A stretch of 64,000 bases of DNA from Chamaea fasciata (GCA_029207755.1 JARCOQ010000003.1:92768646-92832645), one strand, 5' to 3'; counted from the stretch's first letter, positions 48,796 through 61,699 are shown. Numbers and translations: made by a program. Notes: generated by a model from the sequence alone, not told the origin.

Positions 48796-51006
48796 TCTTT
48801 GGATTTTTGAATTGGCTCTGATCATTTATAACAAAAACAAGGGACAGAAAATAGGTGGCCAGCTTTTTATATTTTCTATTGCCAGAGAGAGAAAGAGAGA
48901 GAGTAAAAATGGTCTAGTAAGTGGAGTACTCATAATTAAACAGTAAGTACTCATATATGGTTTTACAGCTAAGATGTATTTTCTCTTAATTTTTTAATTA
49001 TACATGGATCTTAATTTTCCCAATAACACAAAATTTTGCTTTGTTTTGCAGCAGAATTTAAAATACAATTTTTTCACTAAGCACTTTTTACATTTTTTAC
49101 TTTTTTTATATTTCTAAAAGATTACTTACTATTGTTCTGTGGCTTTCACTTTACTCTTAGAATTTTTTTGGAGTAATTCAATAGTGTCTGACATAGTCTG
49201 ACATTTTATTTCAAATGACGCTCTGTCTGTTGCACTAAGCATTGTTAGGATGATATAAACATTATCCAGGAAGACTGAGGAGGAAAGAAATGATGAAGAA
49301 AGCAAGACAGTAAAGCTACAGCAGTTGAAAGGTTTTCAAGGACTGATATTAACAGCACTTAGTTTTGGTTTATTGTTGGAGTATTTTTCTGTAAAATATC
49401 TTTCTTCATAAGCAAAAGTGAAGATAGGTGAGAAATGAGACTTTACCTATATAGTCCCTAAACTCCATGTCATTCAAGAAGCATATTTTCTCTTACTGCC
49501 TTTTTCTTGTCTTGGACTATCTTCATCTTGGGAGCTCAACAGACTGTGAACTGCACTGCCTCTAGAGCTGTGACTAGCTTTTCTCTCAGCAACCCATAGA
49601 AGGATTGATTGTATCCTTGTGTTTGGGGTTTCAATCTATTCTTCTACATTTTTTAAATTTTTTTTAATTAAATCACTTCTTCGGAGGTATCCTAAAGAAT
49701 GTAGATGTGTTTTCCATGTTTTATGCTGTCCTTGCTCAAAGTTCCCTTAATATGATTACCCTGTCCTCTCTTCCAAGATCTCAGGTGGTCATAATTGTAA
49801 TATTCAGACTTTAGGGATTTCTTACAGATTTTTCAGTAAAGAACTATTTGAGAGCACATAGAAATGGTACTGATGCCCCTGTAGTGATGTGACTTATTTT
49901 AGCTTTCATCCTCCCAGCAATGTTTGAGTCTTTGTAGAAATGTCTGTTATTTCTAGCTCCTCTATGTGCAGAGCTGTGAATATTTCTGCTCTGCATGTCT
50001 CATCTCATTTTAAATGCATTCCCCAACAGTACAAGAGGAGATGTTTGAAGGATGTATTTATGAAAACAGCATTTAGAGTTTAAAAAAACTATTTACTTTC
50101 ATATATATTTTCACTCTTGGAGTTTACATGATTTTTAAAATCAGGAGAAATAGAAAAAAAGATATCTCACAAATAAAACATAAGAAAATACAGGAGGAGA
50201 GAAAGGAAATTGTTAATAATCATTTGGAGGTCAAGTGGCTGAATAAAAACTAATCCTTTTTCAGTGCCTGCTCCCTAAGTTCCCTTGAAATTGTTCAAAT
50301 TATCAAGAGTTTAGAAATTTCAGAGCTCTCCTAAAGCAAAAAAGTTTTACCTTCTCTAAAGATCTCTCCTTACCTGTTTTGTACAAAACCTACTCTGCCT
50401 TGTGAGACTTTTCTCATTTACTTTAATAGATTTTGAGCATTCATGCTCATTGCCTATATATCTCCTACAGAGCACCCCAGAGATGATCATCATTTCTTAA
50501 AGATGAGATTCTGCCACCTGTTATCACTTAGAGGAGATGAGCTTTGGGAATCTTTAGATGAGACCTATCCATGCTTTTAAACTGAGTATATCCACTAATA
50601 CCTGATGTTAATATGAAGTTTATTTTTTAGTATTGGAAAAAATTACTTAGCCTGTTGCCAGGAGTACTGGGAAAGTAAAAAATCCTAAACCAAGAGAACC
50701 CCAATAGCTCACAGCCTTAAAGCCCTAAAAGCCCTTCAGGTATTTTCACATCTAAATTGTTACTGCCCTTTAAGAAAGGGTCAGATATTACTGGAGCTTT
50801 CCATTGTCTGATACTTTATATGGACCAGATCTGAAGCTGTCATCTCTCCCCTGTTAAAGTTAACAGACAGTAGTACAAACAGGTTTCAACAGCTCTGCAG
50901 AATGCTTGCAAGTGGGCCAATTTAAGAATTTTCCAGAAACACAATTATCGTAAGTAGTACCAGTATATTTCTGGATAAGAAGAGGTTTTTAAGATGAGCT
51001 TTCTGT

Positions 51007-51128
51007 GAAGAAAAAAAAGAGGAAAAAAGGAAAAAAAAAAAAAAAACACACAAAAAAACCCCAAAACCCAAACCAAACAAAACAAAAAACCCCGAAACAA
51101 AACAACAACAAACAAACCCCAACAAACA
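51007..51128 (+). repeat. T-free purine then A/C-rich tract, 122 nt
   Basis: No T occurs on the plus strand from 51007 to 51128. The first 40 bases are all purine (A with some G); the rest is A and C with one G. The minus strand of this tract gives two phenylalanine/valine-rich frames that are not genes. Confidence 0.85.
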
Positions 51129-52754
51129 TACAAATTAAAAAACCCAAACCATTAAACTCTTTAAGCTTTGGGTAACCAGGAAATAAATTAAAAGCTAGGT
51201 CATTTGGTTATAGTGACATCAGAATGAAAAAGAATTCCTACAAATATGCTTGGAAATGTGAAATAGCTAAATGGAAGAACAATCTCTGAGCTAAAGCTTG
51301 TGTGGGTACAGACAACTAAAGTAATTTATTTCTATCTTTTGGCAAAAATGCTCTGTCAATCTCAGTAAGATCTTAAAAATTATATTTGAAGATAGTGTTT
51401 TCATCACAATTTTTCTTTAGTGTATCATTTTAGTGACTGAAATAAATTAGAAAGTTATTTGTATATTCTTCTTGAATATATAATATATATTTGCACCTTC
51501 AAATGTAAATGCCGAATCAAGTTTTATGTGACTTGACGCCTGCCTTCTTTATGTCTGTTCTTCAGGGCAGCACAAAGTCTTTCTAAGAAATAGAATCCCT
51601 CAGGTAGATTTAACTGAAAATTATCAAGTTTTTCTTTCTTAGATAAATCAGATATTTATTAAGTGAGAATAAATTAAAATATTTGCATCAATTTAAATAC
51701 CTGTGTTCCACTAACAGACAGATCTGAATTACTAATGATTCACCAAGGGGAAATTTATTATTAGCGATAAGAGGATCACTTTTCAATAATCATTTAAATT
51801 ATTCAGACAAACAATACTCTGAGCATTTTAATATACAACATGGATTTGCAAAAGCATTTATCTAAACTGTTTTTTTCAAGTGAATATAAAATATCGTAAG
51901 CAACAAGCAGAAAAGCATTATAAGATGCACATATAAATAAAAGTATAATCAAACACAAAGCTAGATTCATAAACTTATGATTTTACACAAGAGGAATTTT
52001 TCTTTTCAGAAAATTCATCTTCAACATCTGATGGAAATAAACATGCATTTTTCCACATTTTGCAGTCACCTCATTATAATGAATAGTAAGTGCAGAGACT
52101 TTATATCATAAAACTTTTTATTATCACACTTCAATAGGACTTATTTTCCCTCATTAAACCTGGTTTCAAAGCAGATGAAAGAGTATGATAGCTATAAAAA
52201 CTAAAAAAACCCCAAACTTAATATGCCTATCAGGTGAAAAATATTACTTGGGGAATGTCATGCATAAATACAGACGTTTCTAGAAGAAGGCAAAATTATA
52301 TTTTCATTCTGTGAAAAAGTGTCAAATATTCAGATGTAATCATTCTCCATAGCAAATTGGGGGCTTATAATGAATCTGAAGCTGAGTTTAAAATAAAAAG
52401 CTACATTCTAGTCACAACTGAATAAGTGCAAATGTAAAATTTTTTCACATTGATGTTAAGAGGGCATCCATTTTCTCCCTTCTCCCCTGAAGTTTTGAGT
52501 TTTAAAACCTCAGAAGAAATAATTTAAGTTTTATAAGAATGTTGTGATATGTAAAGTAAAAGCAGAACAAATCCTTTTTGTGCTTCAACTAGAACTGAAA
52601 AGAAAACAAAATATCCAGACAGAAGAAAATGTGTACTCTTCTATTGTGTCATGACCAGAGCCATGATAAGTCTAGAGCAAATTAATCATAGTTATATAGT
52701 TGTGTATCTCTATATATTTGATTGGAATTAATTCTGGTTTTACTTTTTTCTTAT

Positions 52755-52806
52755 TTGCTTGATGACTTACAAGATCTTCTTTGCTAGATGACTTAAAAGA
52801 TCTTCT
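52755..52806 (+). repeat. 26-bp tandem duplication
   Basis: Two adjacent 26-bp units (52755-52780, 52781-52806) matching at 24 of 26 positions. Unit one begins ttgcttgatgacttacaag; unit two begins ttgctagatgacttaaaag. Confidence 0.9.
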
Positions 52807-54797
52807 GCAGTGAAAATTACATTTGCTGCGCTACACACCAGGAGTTACAACAAGGTTTTATTAACAAGGGTGACCCCATTGTAGGTCATACAGAGAAAGA
52901 TCAAACGATTGAGCAGTTTGCACAATTAATTCTGAGCAGAAGAAATAGGACCTAGATAAGCTGATTACTAACCTAAGCCACTATCAAACATGCAAATGTT
53001 CCTTTTCAGCCTATGTTCCTGTGAAATTAGACTTTTGAGATGGTAAATGTTTGTAAGTACACCATCAGCCTTTTCCTCTGTGTCCTCTCCTCCTCAGATC
53101 ATCCTGCCTTTGAATATCATTGCAGTCAGAAGACCAAGTGGGTCAAAAGCAGGAGATGCATGATGCTCCCACTGGGCTTTAGTTCCACATCCCATCACCC
53201 CAGCCCACAGGCTGTTGAAAGCCCCAGTGTCCTTTCTGCTCCTCCTTTCCCTCACTAGGAAGGAAAGACTTTGTCACAATTTTAGAGATACCAAGGACGA
53301 GTACCTTGAGTTACCTAAACAGATTTCCCCCAAATGTTGTCTGCTCTGGCCTACCACTTGAAGTTAGACCAAAGAACAGGCTGAAACTCGTTTTATTTGG
53401 AAAAGTTGGTGAAATAGAGCTGTGCACAGGTTTGGATTCCTTAGGGGGTCTGCGTAAGGAGTCTGAAAACCAGCTGTTCAGTAGAAGTAGAAACTAAAAA
53501 TTGTAGAGACTTAACACACTTTTGCTAACATTTAATTTGCAGTATATTATAAGGATCACTTTCTTTAATTGGAAGCTTAACAAAAGACTTTGTAAAAACT
53601 TGCTGCTGCCAAATAACATCCAGATTGCTGGTCAAGTAAGTGGAACTCTGGAAAATTATGAGATGACTTTAGAGCATTCTTTAGATTCTTCATGTGCTTG
53701 TGTTCATAAATTCTGGGCTACTGATGATCACAAATACTGCAGTTCAATTGAACTACATTATTTTATTTTCATAAAGAAGGATGGATTGGCTACAAGCCAA
53801 AGGATAATTCACACAGCTAAAACTATTGAAAAGGATATAAATGCTTTGAATAATCTCCAAAAACAAGACAGTGGAAAATAAGGTTAAAATCTTTTACACT
53901 CAGTGGATTACAGTGAAATTACAGTGTCTAATGGGATGGTATTTTTAATGTATGATATTTTTATCTTATATTTTCAATTTTAATCTGTGTTGATATCCTA
54001 TTGTTTTAGAATATGATTCTTAATTTGTATAAGAAATACTCTATAGATCTTTAGTAATGGTAATGTCATCCTTTCCCTGGAGGATATGCTGTAAGGGAGA
54101 GCATGTTTTCCAGGGCTCATGGCTTTCTTAAGAGTGTCTGGTTTGTTTTTGAGTTCTTAGCAGATATGTTTTCTCTAAGTTTCAAAATATCACCTTCTCT
54201 CTGACTTCAGGACACTTAGGGAGAATCATCCCTTTCAAATAAATAAATATTTCTGCTGTGCATATCTATCATAAGCTTCTTCCTCTTTTTTCTTTTTTTT
54301 TTTTTTGTATAAAATGGAAGTAAATATGAAAGAATAAGAAACTATCTAAGTTGTTTAGAAGTATTTTGATGTATCCAGTCCTTGTTGCTGTTGTTATTGT
54401 AGCGTTTAATGCAAATATTTGTTAAATGGACTGGAAAACAACTTTTCCTACAATTTTGACGATTGAACTTCTTCTGATATCAGTCTCATTAATAACTAGA
54501 CATGTATATAAAATTAGAATCAGTTTTCCCTGTTTTCTTAAGCTTGTACTTTTTGACTGAAGTTGTTAGCTAGAACAGATTCCCATTTGGTAGATAAATA
54601 AGTAATAAAATTTGTGTATCTGAGTCATTTGTGTTTATTGACAGTGAATTGATATTCTTTCCTTCGGTACTCTAACATCCCTCTCTCTCTGCTATTGGCA
54701 GTTTGCTCTTCCCTCCAGGATTCCATTTCATGTATTCCGTCAGCTGGTCGATATAAAGCTACAGTTGATTCAGAGGAATACATTCACTTTTAGGATC

Positions 54798-55393
54798 TGA
54801 TGGATTGACCCTGGTGAGTGAAACTCCCAATCTCTCTTTAGCTCACTTCCCTCTTACTGATGATGGAGAGAAAAATATAAGAAAGTTGAAATTCATGGAT
54901 CAAGCCAATAAAAAATTCATAGTAAAAGCAAAAGCTGTGCTCGCAGGCAAAGCAGAAAGAGAAATTATTTCAGTTCTGCCCATCAGCAGGCAGAAATACA
55001 ACCACTGGAAAGTGGGGCTTTCAAATGCATAGCAGTTGCTTGGTAAGATAAATGTCATAACTGTGAACATCCCCCCTTCAATCTTCTTTCCCTGAGATTT
55101 TATTGCTGAGTGCAGAATCATATGATATTGTACATCCCTTTTGTCAGTTTGGGCCAGCTGTCATGACTTTGTTCACTTCCAGTCTCTCAGCTTCCTCCAC
55201 TTTACTGCCTTTGGGAGCCAGAGGGTGGGAGGGAAGAGAAGGTCTTGATAACTGTGCAAGCACTGCTCATCAGTAGCCAAAATATTGCTGTGTGTTATCA
55301 GCCCTGGTTTAGCCACACTTTGAAAGCACAGCATCATAGAGGCTAACCTGAAGAAATTTAACTCAAAACTTTATCCCATCCAAACTCAGGACA
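54798..55393 (-). mobile_element. Solo ERVL-type LTR, minus strand
   Basis: Same family as 22372-22971 but closer to the remembered consensus. Plus-strand landmarks: tgatggattgaccctggtga (54798), aaatataagaaagttgaaat, catcagcaggcagaaataca (54981-55000), tggggctttcaaatgcatag, aagataaatgtcataactgt, tttgtcagtttgggccagct (55140-55159), tgtgcaagcactgctcatca, attgctgtgtgttatcagcc, aatttaactcaaaactttat and the end ...ctcaggaca at 55393. No clear target duplication was found, and no internal region. Frames at 54805-55032 (plus) and 54900-55121 (minus) lie inside it and are not genes. Confidence 0.8.
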
Positions 55394-56949
55394 TAGAAAT
55401 GCAATGAGCAATTCATACTGAAAACATTGAGGCTGTCTAATGAAATAGGTTAGAGGTTGAGTTACAAGTGACTTTCTAACTGAAGACACTGGTTTGGATT
55501 TTTATCTCATGTTCTATCATATCTGGTTTTCCTAATATTCATAGAAATTTCAAATCTTCAGACATTTTGTCCCTTGTCTGAAATTACTGAAGGGACAAAG
55601 TAGTTACTAGATAGAGAACATAAGAATGAAGTCAAGTCAGACCAATAGGGCAAGTCTCGCTTTCTATGATGCCAGGCAGCCATTCTATATCTTATACCTT
55701 CCTCAGGATTATACTACATAACCAATTAAAAGGACTGTGAAAACAAGAAATAAATTACTAAAAAATTAAGCTTTGTGATAGTACAAAATCAAAAAATATG
55801 AGCGGTATACAGCAGAGTTCTACAGACATTCCAATGTTCTACTTTTCTGCTTCTATTAGAACACCAGAGACTTGCCCAATGTTGTCCATCTCCACACTCT
55901 CTTACATCATGCTATGTGAGCTAATACTCAAGTTCTTTCTCACTTCTGAAACAGCAGGACTGTTCTATTGCTTAGGAATGCAGCACAATAGCTGTAGAAA
56001 GAATCTTCTGGATTCTTCAGCCCTATTCTTCTGATATTTCAAGCACAACATAATAAAAGAAACAACTCTTTGCTCAAATTGTGGCTATGATAAATTAAAT
56101 CATATAAAACATTGTCTGGAGTTTCCTGTTTCTTTCTACAGACTAAAAGACAGTTAAGATTTCAAGATTTAGTTGCTCAGGCATATCGATACTTAAAATT
56201 AGGTAAAACTAATATATCTTAGATGCTGAGTGTGGAAGGGCCCAAAAAACAATTACACCATAAAGCAACACCACCACTACTCCAATGCCTCAATACCTTA
56301 AATAAATACAAAATGTCTATAGTAGAAAACCACAAAATCCTACATCTCCAATGAGCTACAGAAAGGGGAAAGATCAAGGCTAAACTAGGTCAATTCAAGT
56401 ATTTATGAAGATAATTCATAATAGTTTTACTTAAACTATTACTTAAACCTAATCTTCCTCAACAATCAAGAATAAACAAAGGATACCTTACCAGTCATTG
56501 ACTATCCAATCTTGGAAAAAAAAGCATAGTGACTGCAGGTTAGAGAATCAATTTAATCCACAGTGTAAACAGGTAGCTGTAGACTACAGACAGTGAACTC
56601 TACTGAATGCAATAAAATACATATGACATGAAAAAAATCCTCAGAAACAACAACAAAAAATCCCAACAACATTCCATTGGATTTTCAAACTGCACAGGGG
56701 CTATAAACTACAGTTTTACAAAGCATTCTTGTCTGTGGGAATTCTTATACAATGCTTCTACAGGCTTAAAAAAACGCACTTTTAAGCAATTTTGATTCTG
56801 TGTCTTATCCAGAGATTCAGGTGATCATTTCAGAAGTTCACTTGCCAAATGATCTGAAACCTTATATAATACACAGTCTAAACTTATTCATAGCCATTTA
56901 TCATGTACTAATATTCTTCTTAAACTGAAAGGATTTTTCTTTCCTTGAT
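55394..56949. other. Unique AT-rich sequence
   Basis: No gene or repeat recognised. Confidence 0.5.
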
Positions 56950-57490
56950 ATATCCTCTCTCACTGTAGTTATTAAAAGTCATTATATCCCCTCTTAACCT
57001 TCCTCGGTTAGGCTAGGCAAACAAAGCTCTTCTTAATCTTTTTTTATGTAAGGTAAATATTCCATTACTTTATTCATATCTCTTCTCTAAATCTGATCCA
57101 ATTTAAATTAATCACTCTTGAGAGAAATGATTAGAGATGTACACAATGTTCCAGATGAGGCCTTGCTGATACCTCGTGTAGTGTTATTTACATTCCACTT
57201 TCACTTAGAAGAATGCTTCATTCTATGCATTTTACAACAGCAGCAGCCTTGTTTCAAGGCTACATCATTCTAGCAATTCATACTCAACTCCAACAAATAT
57301 CACTAGATATTTTACCCATTTCCTCACACCAGATTGACAACGTTCCTTTTGTAGCAAGCTTTTATTATTAATTCTTGAAAATATATGTTTGAACTTTGTG
57401 GTGTTAAATTGCATTACATTTGTGTGATTCCTTTCCTTGGAATGGACAGATCCTCTTGATGCCAACTCAAAACCTTGTAGTTTGTTTCTC
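56950..57490 (-). mobile_element. Ancient CR1/L3-like LINE remnant
   Basis: On the plus strand it carries the antisense order typical of old CR1 3' regions: atcccctcttaaccttcctc (56986-57005), gcaaacaaagctcttcttaa, tgtaaggtaaatattccatt, tacacaatgttccagatgag (57139-57158), gccttgctgatacctcgtgt. Frames are unreadable and divergence is high, so it is much older than the other CR1 copies. Edges are approximate. Confidence 0.6.
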
Positions 57491-58779
57491 AACTGTATAA
57501 CTAGTTTTCATTTCAATGTCATTGTCCTAGGGTTAGTCTGATAAAAAAATACATTTTATCTGTTCAGTTTGAACACTGATGCTTGAGAGGTGTGTGTGCT
57601 GATTTTCCTTCAGCCTGTCTTGCTATTTGAGTGTAGCTAGGGATAGTGTCCTTTCTACAAACTTTTCACACCCTGTGTTAATCACTGCAATCACAATGTT
57701 GAGTACTAATTTTCCTTCAATAAATCTTATGAAAGGTTTTTCTTAAGTCTGAGGAGAGTAGTTTTACTTTATAAGCCTCTCTAGGAAGCCAGTCATCTAA
57801 AAAGATGTTGTTAGTCTGACACAATCTATATGAGATAAAATCATGTTGTACTGTAAGTTCAATTTACCTCTATGACCCAAATTAGTTCTTGTTCAGAATC
57901 TGCTCTAATGCTTTGCATAGCATTATCATCAAATAATCTCCTTGGATCATGAGCTTTCCCCAGTGTTTTTTATCTTTATACTACATTTGTTCTCCAAAGT
58001 TACTACCAGCAGATTTACAGCGTACTTTTAAATGGCTTCTGCTAGATTTGCAAAACCGTATCCCAATTAATTCAGTAGACTTGAACACATTATCAAAGCC
58101 TAAACTTTTCACACTTAGAAATAAAAATTTTGCTTCAAACTTCCACACTAGAATTTGTGTCACGGTCTTCACATTTGAAGCAGATAATAAATCTTGTCAT
58201 AACAATGTTGCTCAAATTAAAATAAAAAATCAACGAAACAAAAAAAACCAACAAAAGCAAAACTAACAACAAAAAGCCAAAACCCAAACAACACAAACCC
58301 AAAACAAAGTCCATCCACTATAGTATTAATTAAAAATTGTGGCCATTTCTAGATTTTCTTTGTAGGTTTCTAATTCCAAGTATTGAGAAGCCTCCTTATT
58401 TCTCCTTGTTTCTCCTCTTTTCCTATGAAAAGAATAATGGATAAAGATTAGTATGTAAAGAAACGGTTTATATTTTTTTCTGATACTAGGGTCAGGCCTT
58501 TAAAATATTTACTCTTAGTGTCTTCAAACTCTGAAATATTTTCATCCTCCTAATGAATCCCTTTTTCCTATTCTTTTTTCTCTGTTCTTCTTAATGAATC
58601 CCTTTTACACTGCTTTTTAATCTCTTATTAATCTTTTTAATCTTCTTATTAAATCCCTCTTCACACGATTATTCCTACTGAAAAGCCCTTTTTTGCAAGT
58701 ATTTAGTTTTCCTCTTTGAATATATGCTCTGATCGTGTTGACACATTTTACTTAAAAGAAGAGTTCTTCCAGATCCAGT
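57491..58779. other. Unique AT-rich sequence with simple repeats
   Basis: No gene seen. An A/C-rich tract lies at 58231-58309. Between 58550 and 58655 the phrase taatgaatccctttt recurs with variants, a degenerate local duplication. Confidence 0.5.
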
Positions 58780-58985
58780 GAAAATATTCATTCTGAGGAC
58801 AGGGTGACACTGGAAAAGGTTTCCCAGTGAAATTGTGGATATTCATTCCCTTGCAGAGTTCAAGGCTGGGTTGGATAGGGTCTGCACAACCTGGTCTAGT
58901 GGAAGGTGTCCCTCCCCATAGAAGGGGTCTGGAACCAGATGATCTCTAAGGTCCCTTCCAACCCAAACCATTCTCTGAATTCAAA
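58780..58985 (+). mobile_element. CR1 3' end
   Basis: Reads directly as a CR1 terminus on plus: aggttgggttggatag-like sequence (ggctgggttggatagggtct at 58864-58883), acctggtctagtggaaggtg (58890-58909), ggaaccagatgatctctaag, ccttccaacccaaaccattc (58955-58974). The last octamer is degraded to tctgaattc. It is 5'-truncated near 58780. Confidence 0.85.
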
Positions 58986-59129
58986 TCTTTAATTTTGCCA
59001 ACTAAGCAGCCTAATTAATTTATTTCCTAATAATGTAAAACCTTGACTTTTTAAAATCCCAAGGATTATTTGTAGATTTATTTTTTTCTCTCTTGTAGAT
59101 TGGCTGCAATTGAGCTCCCTCCACTTCAC
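58986..59129. other. Short AT-rich spacer
   Basis: Nothing recognised. Confidence 0.4.
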
Positions 59130-59260
59130 ACAAGAAAGCCACCACTATCCTGACATTCTGTGAACTCACTCTAGTTCATTCAAATCCTCATCCTTCCACT
59201 AATGGAAGTCCAAAAATGGATGCAATAGTCCAGGTGTGATCAAACAAATGAAACCATTCA
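59130..59260 (-). mobile_element. Possible ancient CR1 remnant
   Basis: ctagttcattcaaatcctca to ggatgcaatagtccaggtgt (59172-59239) follows the antisense pattern seen in old CR1 copies (a thumb-region string ending in a cagtactccagatgag-like word). Short and diverged; could be chance. Confidence 0.4.
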
Positions 59261-61206
59261 ATGTGATTAATGAATTTAACTTTGCTAAGTATTAATTTTT
59301 GTACCCAAATAAAATATCCTTATTTGTTTTTCTTGAAGGTATTGTTGAGTCTTCAAATAGTGACAAACACAGAGTTATAATTTTTTTTATAACTATACTT
59401 TTCATATACTTTTGATTTGTGGTTCTTCCATTTTCAAAGGGGGGAAAAAATTAAAACAACTTCCTAATAACTATACACAGGAAATCAAACTCTTCAATGA
59501 AAAATCAGGCATGGCTAAAAACCCCCACACCAAAAACAGTGAAGATGACACCAAATAGGAAAACAAATTTTTCTGAAGCTTTTCATAAGGGTGTATACTG
59601 ATGCATCCAAAATTTTAGCATTCATTTGGCAGAAAAATCAGTTTGGTCTCTGTAATAAATATTTGCTTCAAAAATAAAAATTTTGGTGACCTTATGCAGA
59701 ATATTGAAAAACTATTTTTCTCTTTGTAAACTGAGAATAGAAGTTCAAATGAATTTGAATTATTTTGAGGAAGAATGATGCAGTATTTGGAAAACAGATA
59801 TTATGCACAGGACTTGAATCAGATGTAAGACAAAATTCCATATATAAAATTAGCTTCTCAAAAATTCAAGAAAAGAATGGATTAATCTCTTTTCATTGTA
59901 CACAATTCAGACTTAGTTGTTTGGAATCACAAGCAGCAAATTTTATGTGAATGCAACTGTACTTCATTGGGGTGGTATCTCTATTGATTTGGCACTTGCT
60001 TGCAGATTAAGACTATTCTGTGCACATTGATTTGTTTAGAAATAGGTAGGATATTTAAAATGAACAATAAACTATAGATTTTTATTTAATATCTAGCCTG
60101 GAGGTTATTGCTATTTTTTTGAATTGTAGAATATAATTGGTTTGCATAACCACCTAGGATACCTGGAAAAAACCTCCAAAATATGTGGTCCTTCCTCAGT
60201 TAAAAAATAAACTGTTTATAGGGAGAATTTGTATCAAATGGAAGGGCTACCACTGCAAAAATTCAGAAAAGCATAAAACTTGTAATTCAGCAATATAGAT
60301 ATAATAGGTTAAATACCCAGTCTATCATTTTTAGGACAGTCCATTGCCTCTGTTTCCAGAGATCTTAGCATTGCCATCCTTGAAAAAATGTTTTTGAACC
60401 TTATTATACCTTTCCCTTCTGTTTATGATCCAGTTTACATTCCAAAGTCAAAAAAAAATTCCTAGAATAACAAGTGGATGCCCATCACCTTTTTTCCTTT
60501 CACACTACCATAAGCCTCCATTTACTACCAAGATTCTTTATGCAACACTATTTTCGTGTAAAGGAAACATGGTTAACATTCATGGTTTTCCTGGATCAAT
60601 AAGCTTGCTCTTGATTTTGATGACCATTGCCATCCCTGGTCTCTCCAGTTCCACTGTGTTTTGTGTTGTAATGTGTCATGTAAAACCTTCATTACAGTTC
60701 ATTCACTTTTTTGGTGATAGTCTAAATTTTCAGTGGCAAACTTCCACAAGTTCCATCAAACAGTTCAGATCTGAAATTTTACTTTGATCATTTAATGCCG
60801 TACACATGACAAGAACATATTATTTCTGAAATATAAGCATACATTTTTACCCAGAATTGTTTGCATATAATCTGGCTACACAAGCAGAGAGTTTTCTGAA
60901 CAGGCCACTCAGGGGACATTAATTATATCTTTAGTTGTTCATAGTTGCACAATTATTTTATAATCTCAAATTCTGCATAAACTTTAAAAAGAATGACTGA
61001 AAAAGCTCCAAAGCCCTAAACTGTGCAATTTCTGTAATACCAGTAGCTGCTCATAATGTTTTTTCTACCAGTTTGTTAGGACAGAATAGGAGATTTTTCT
61101 TACCTTAGTCCCCAAACCGTTTTGGAAAGTCCCTTCAATGCCATTATAAAACACAAAGGAATTTTAAGTGACTTTATGTTTCAGGTAGTATTCATAGAAT
61201 CACAAT
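59261..61206. other. Unique AT-rich sequence
   Basis: No gene or transposon recognised. The 120-codon frame at 60425-60787 contains a hydrophobic stretch but no recognisable domain and sits in ordinary AT-rich DNA. Confidence 0.5.
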
Positions 61207-61207
61207 C

Positions 61208-61210
<3 letters not shown>

Positions 61211-61275
<65 letters not shown>

Positions 61276-61440
61276 ATGTATATATGTATACGTATATGTG
61301 TATATGTGTATATATATGTGTATATGTATATATGTATATGTATATATGTATACGTATATGTGTATATGTATATATATGTGTGTATATGTATATATGTATA
61401 TGTATAAACATGTACATGTACATATGCATATACATATACA
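61211..61440 (+). repeat. TATATG microsatellite array
   Basis: Ten uninterrupted TATATG units (61211-61270) are followed by an imperfect TATATG/TATG/TGTA array to about 61440. In the imperfect part a block containing tatacgtatatgtgtatatg occurs twice, its CG at 61291 and 61353, showing a 60-62-bp secondary period. The array is open in several frames on both strands and generates Tyr/Met/Ile/His-rich translations that are not proteins. Confidence 0.97.
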
Positions 61441-61699
61441 TAAAATATATATTGATCTGCTTTCTTTTCCAGTTAAAACCACCATTTAAAAGCAGTGTAA
61501 TTTTCTGAGATGTAGAATATGATTTAATTAAAGTATTTTAAACACTCAGTATTCGAGAAAGGCTTTTGTTTTGCATGATGACTTTTCTCATTTTACCTTA
61601 GCTGCTAAGAGTGTTTTGAAAGAAATCTTCTTGTTTGAAAGTCTTTCAGATGGCAATAAAGATGGTAATAAATTCTTTTTTGTGAAAATTTTAAAATGT

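Larger units (their letters stand above)
48338..48833 (+). mobile_element. Solo retroviral LTR, CpG-rich, probably young
   Basis: Starts tgttacctcaacatctgcag and ends ...catttataaca, so the ends form the inverted repeat TGTTA/TAACA. TATA box at 48643-48648 (ggtataaaacacc) and AATAAA at 48790-48795 (gttaaataaatctttgg) are in plus-strand order, 147 bases apart. It retains about 14 CpG sites in 496 bp, far more per base than the flanks or the other LTRs, implying little time for methylation decay. The right edge could be six bases later (48839), in which case flanking aagg/aggg would be a worn 4-bp duplication. Class (ERV1 or ERVK) is unresolved. No internal region adjoins it. The 64-codon minus frame at 48562-48756 is a by-product. 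Confidence 0.75.
48834..54797. other. About 6 kb unique AT-rich sequence
   Basis: No gene or interspersed repeat recognised. Holds a short GA run at 48884-48902, the T-free A/C tract at 51007-51128, an AT alternation at 51475-51490 and a 26-bp tandem duplication at 52755-52806. The 119-codon frame at 53522-53881 and the 72-codon frame at 53040-53258 have no recognised domain. Confidence 0.5.

Noticed and set aside
53522..53881. 119-codon frame
   Set aside because: No recognised motif; surrounding sequence has the same composition and no exon signals.
60425..60787. 120-codon frame with a hydrophobic segment
   Set aside because: No domain, no upstream promoter or splice evidence, and composition typical of AT-rich chance frames.
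61122..61508. Long open frames on both strands rich in Tyr/Met/Ile/His
   Set aside because: They are translations of the TATATG microsatellite, open in many frames because the repeat lacks stops.
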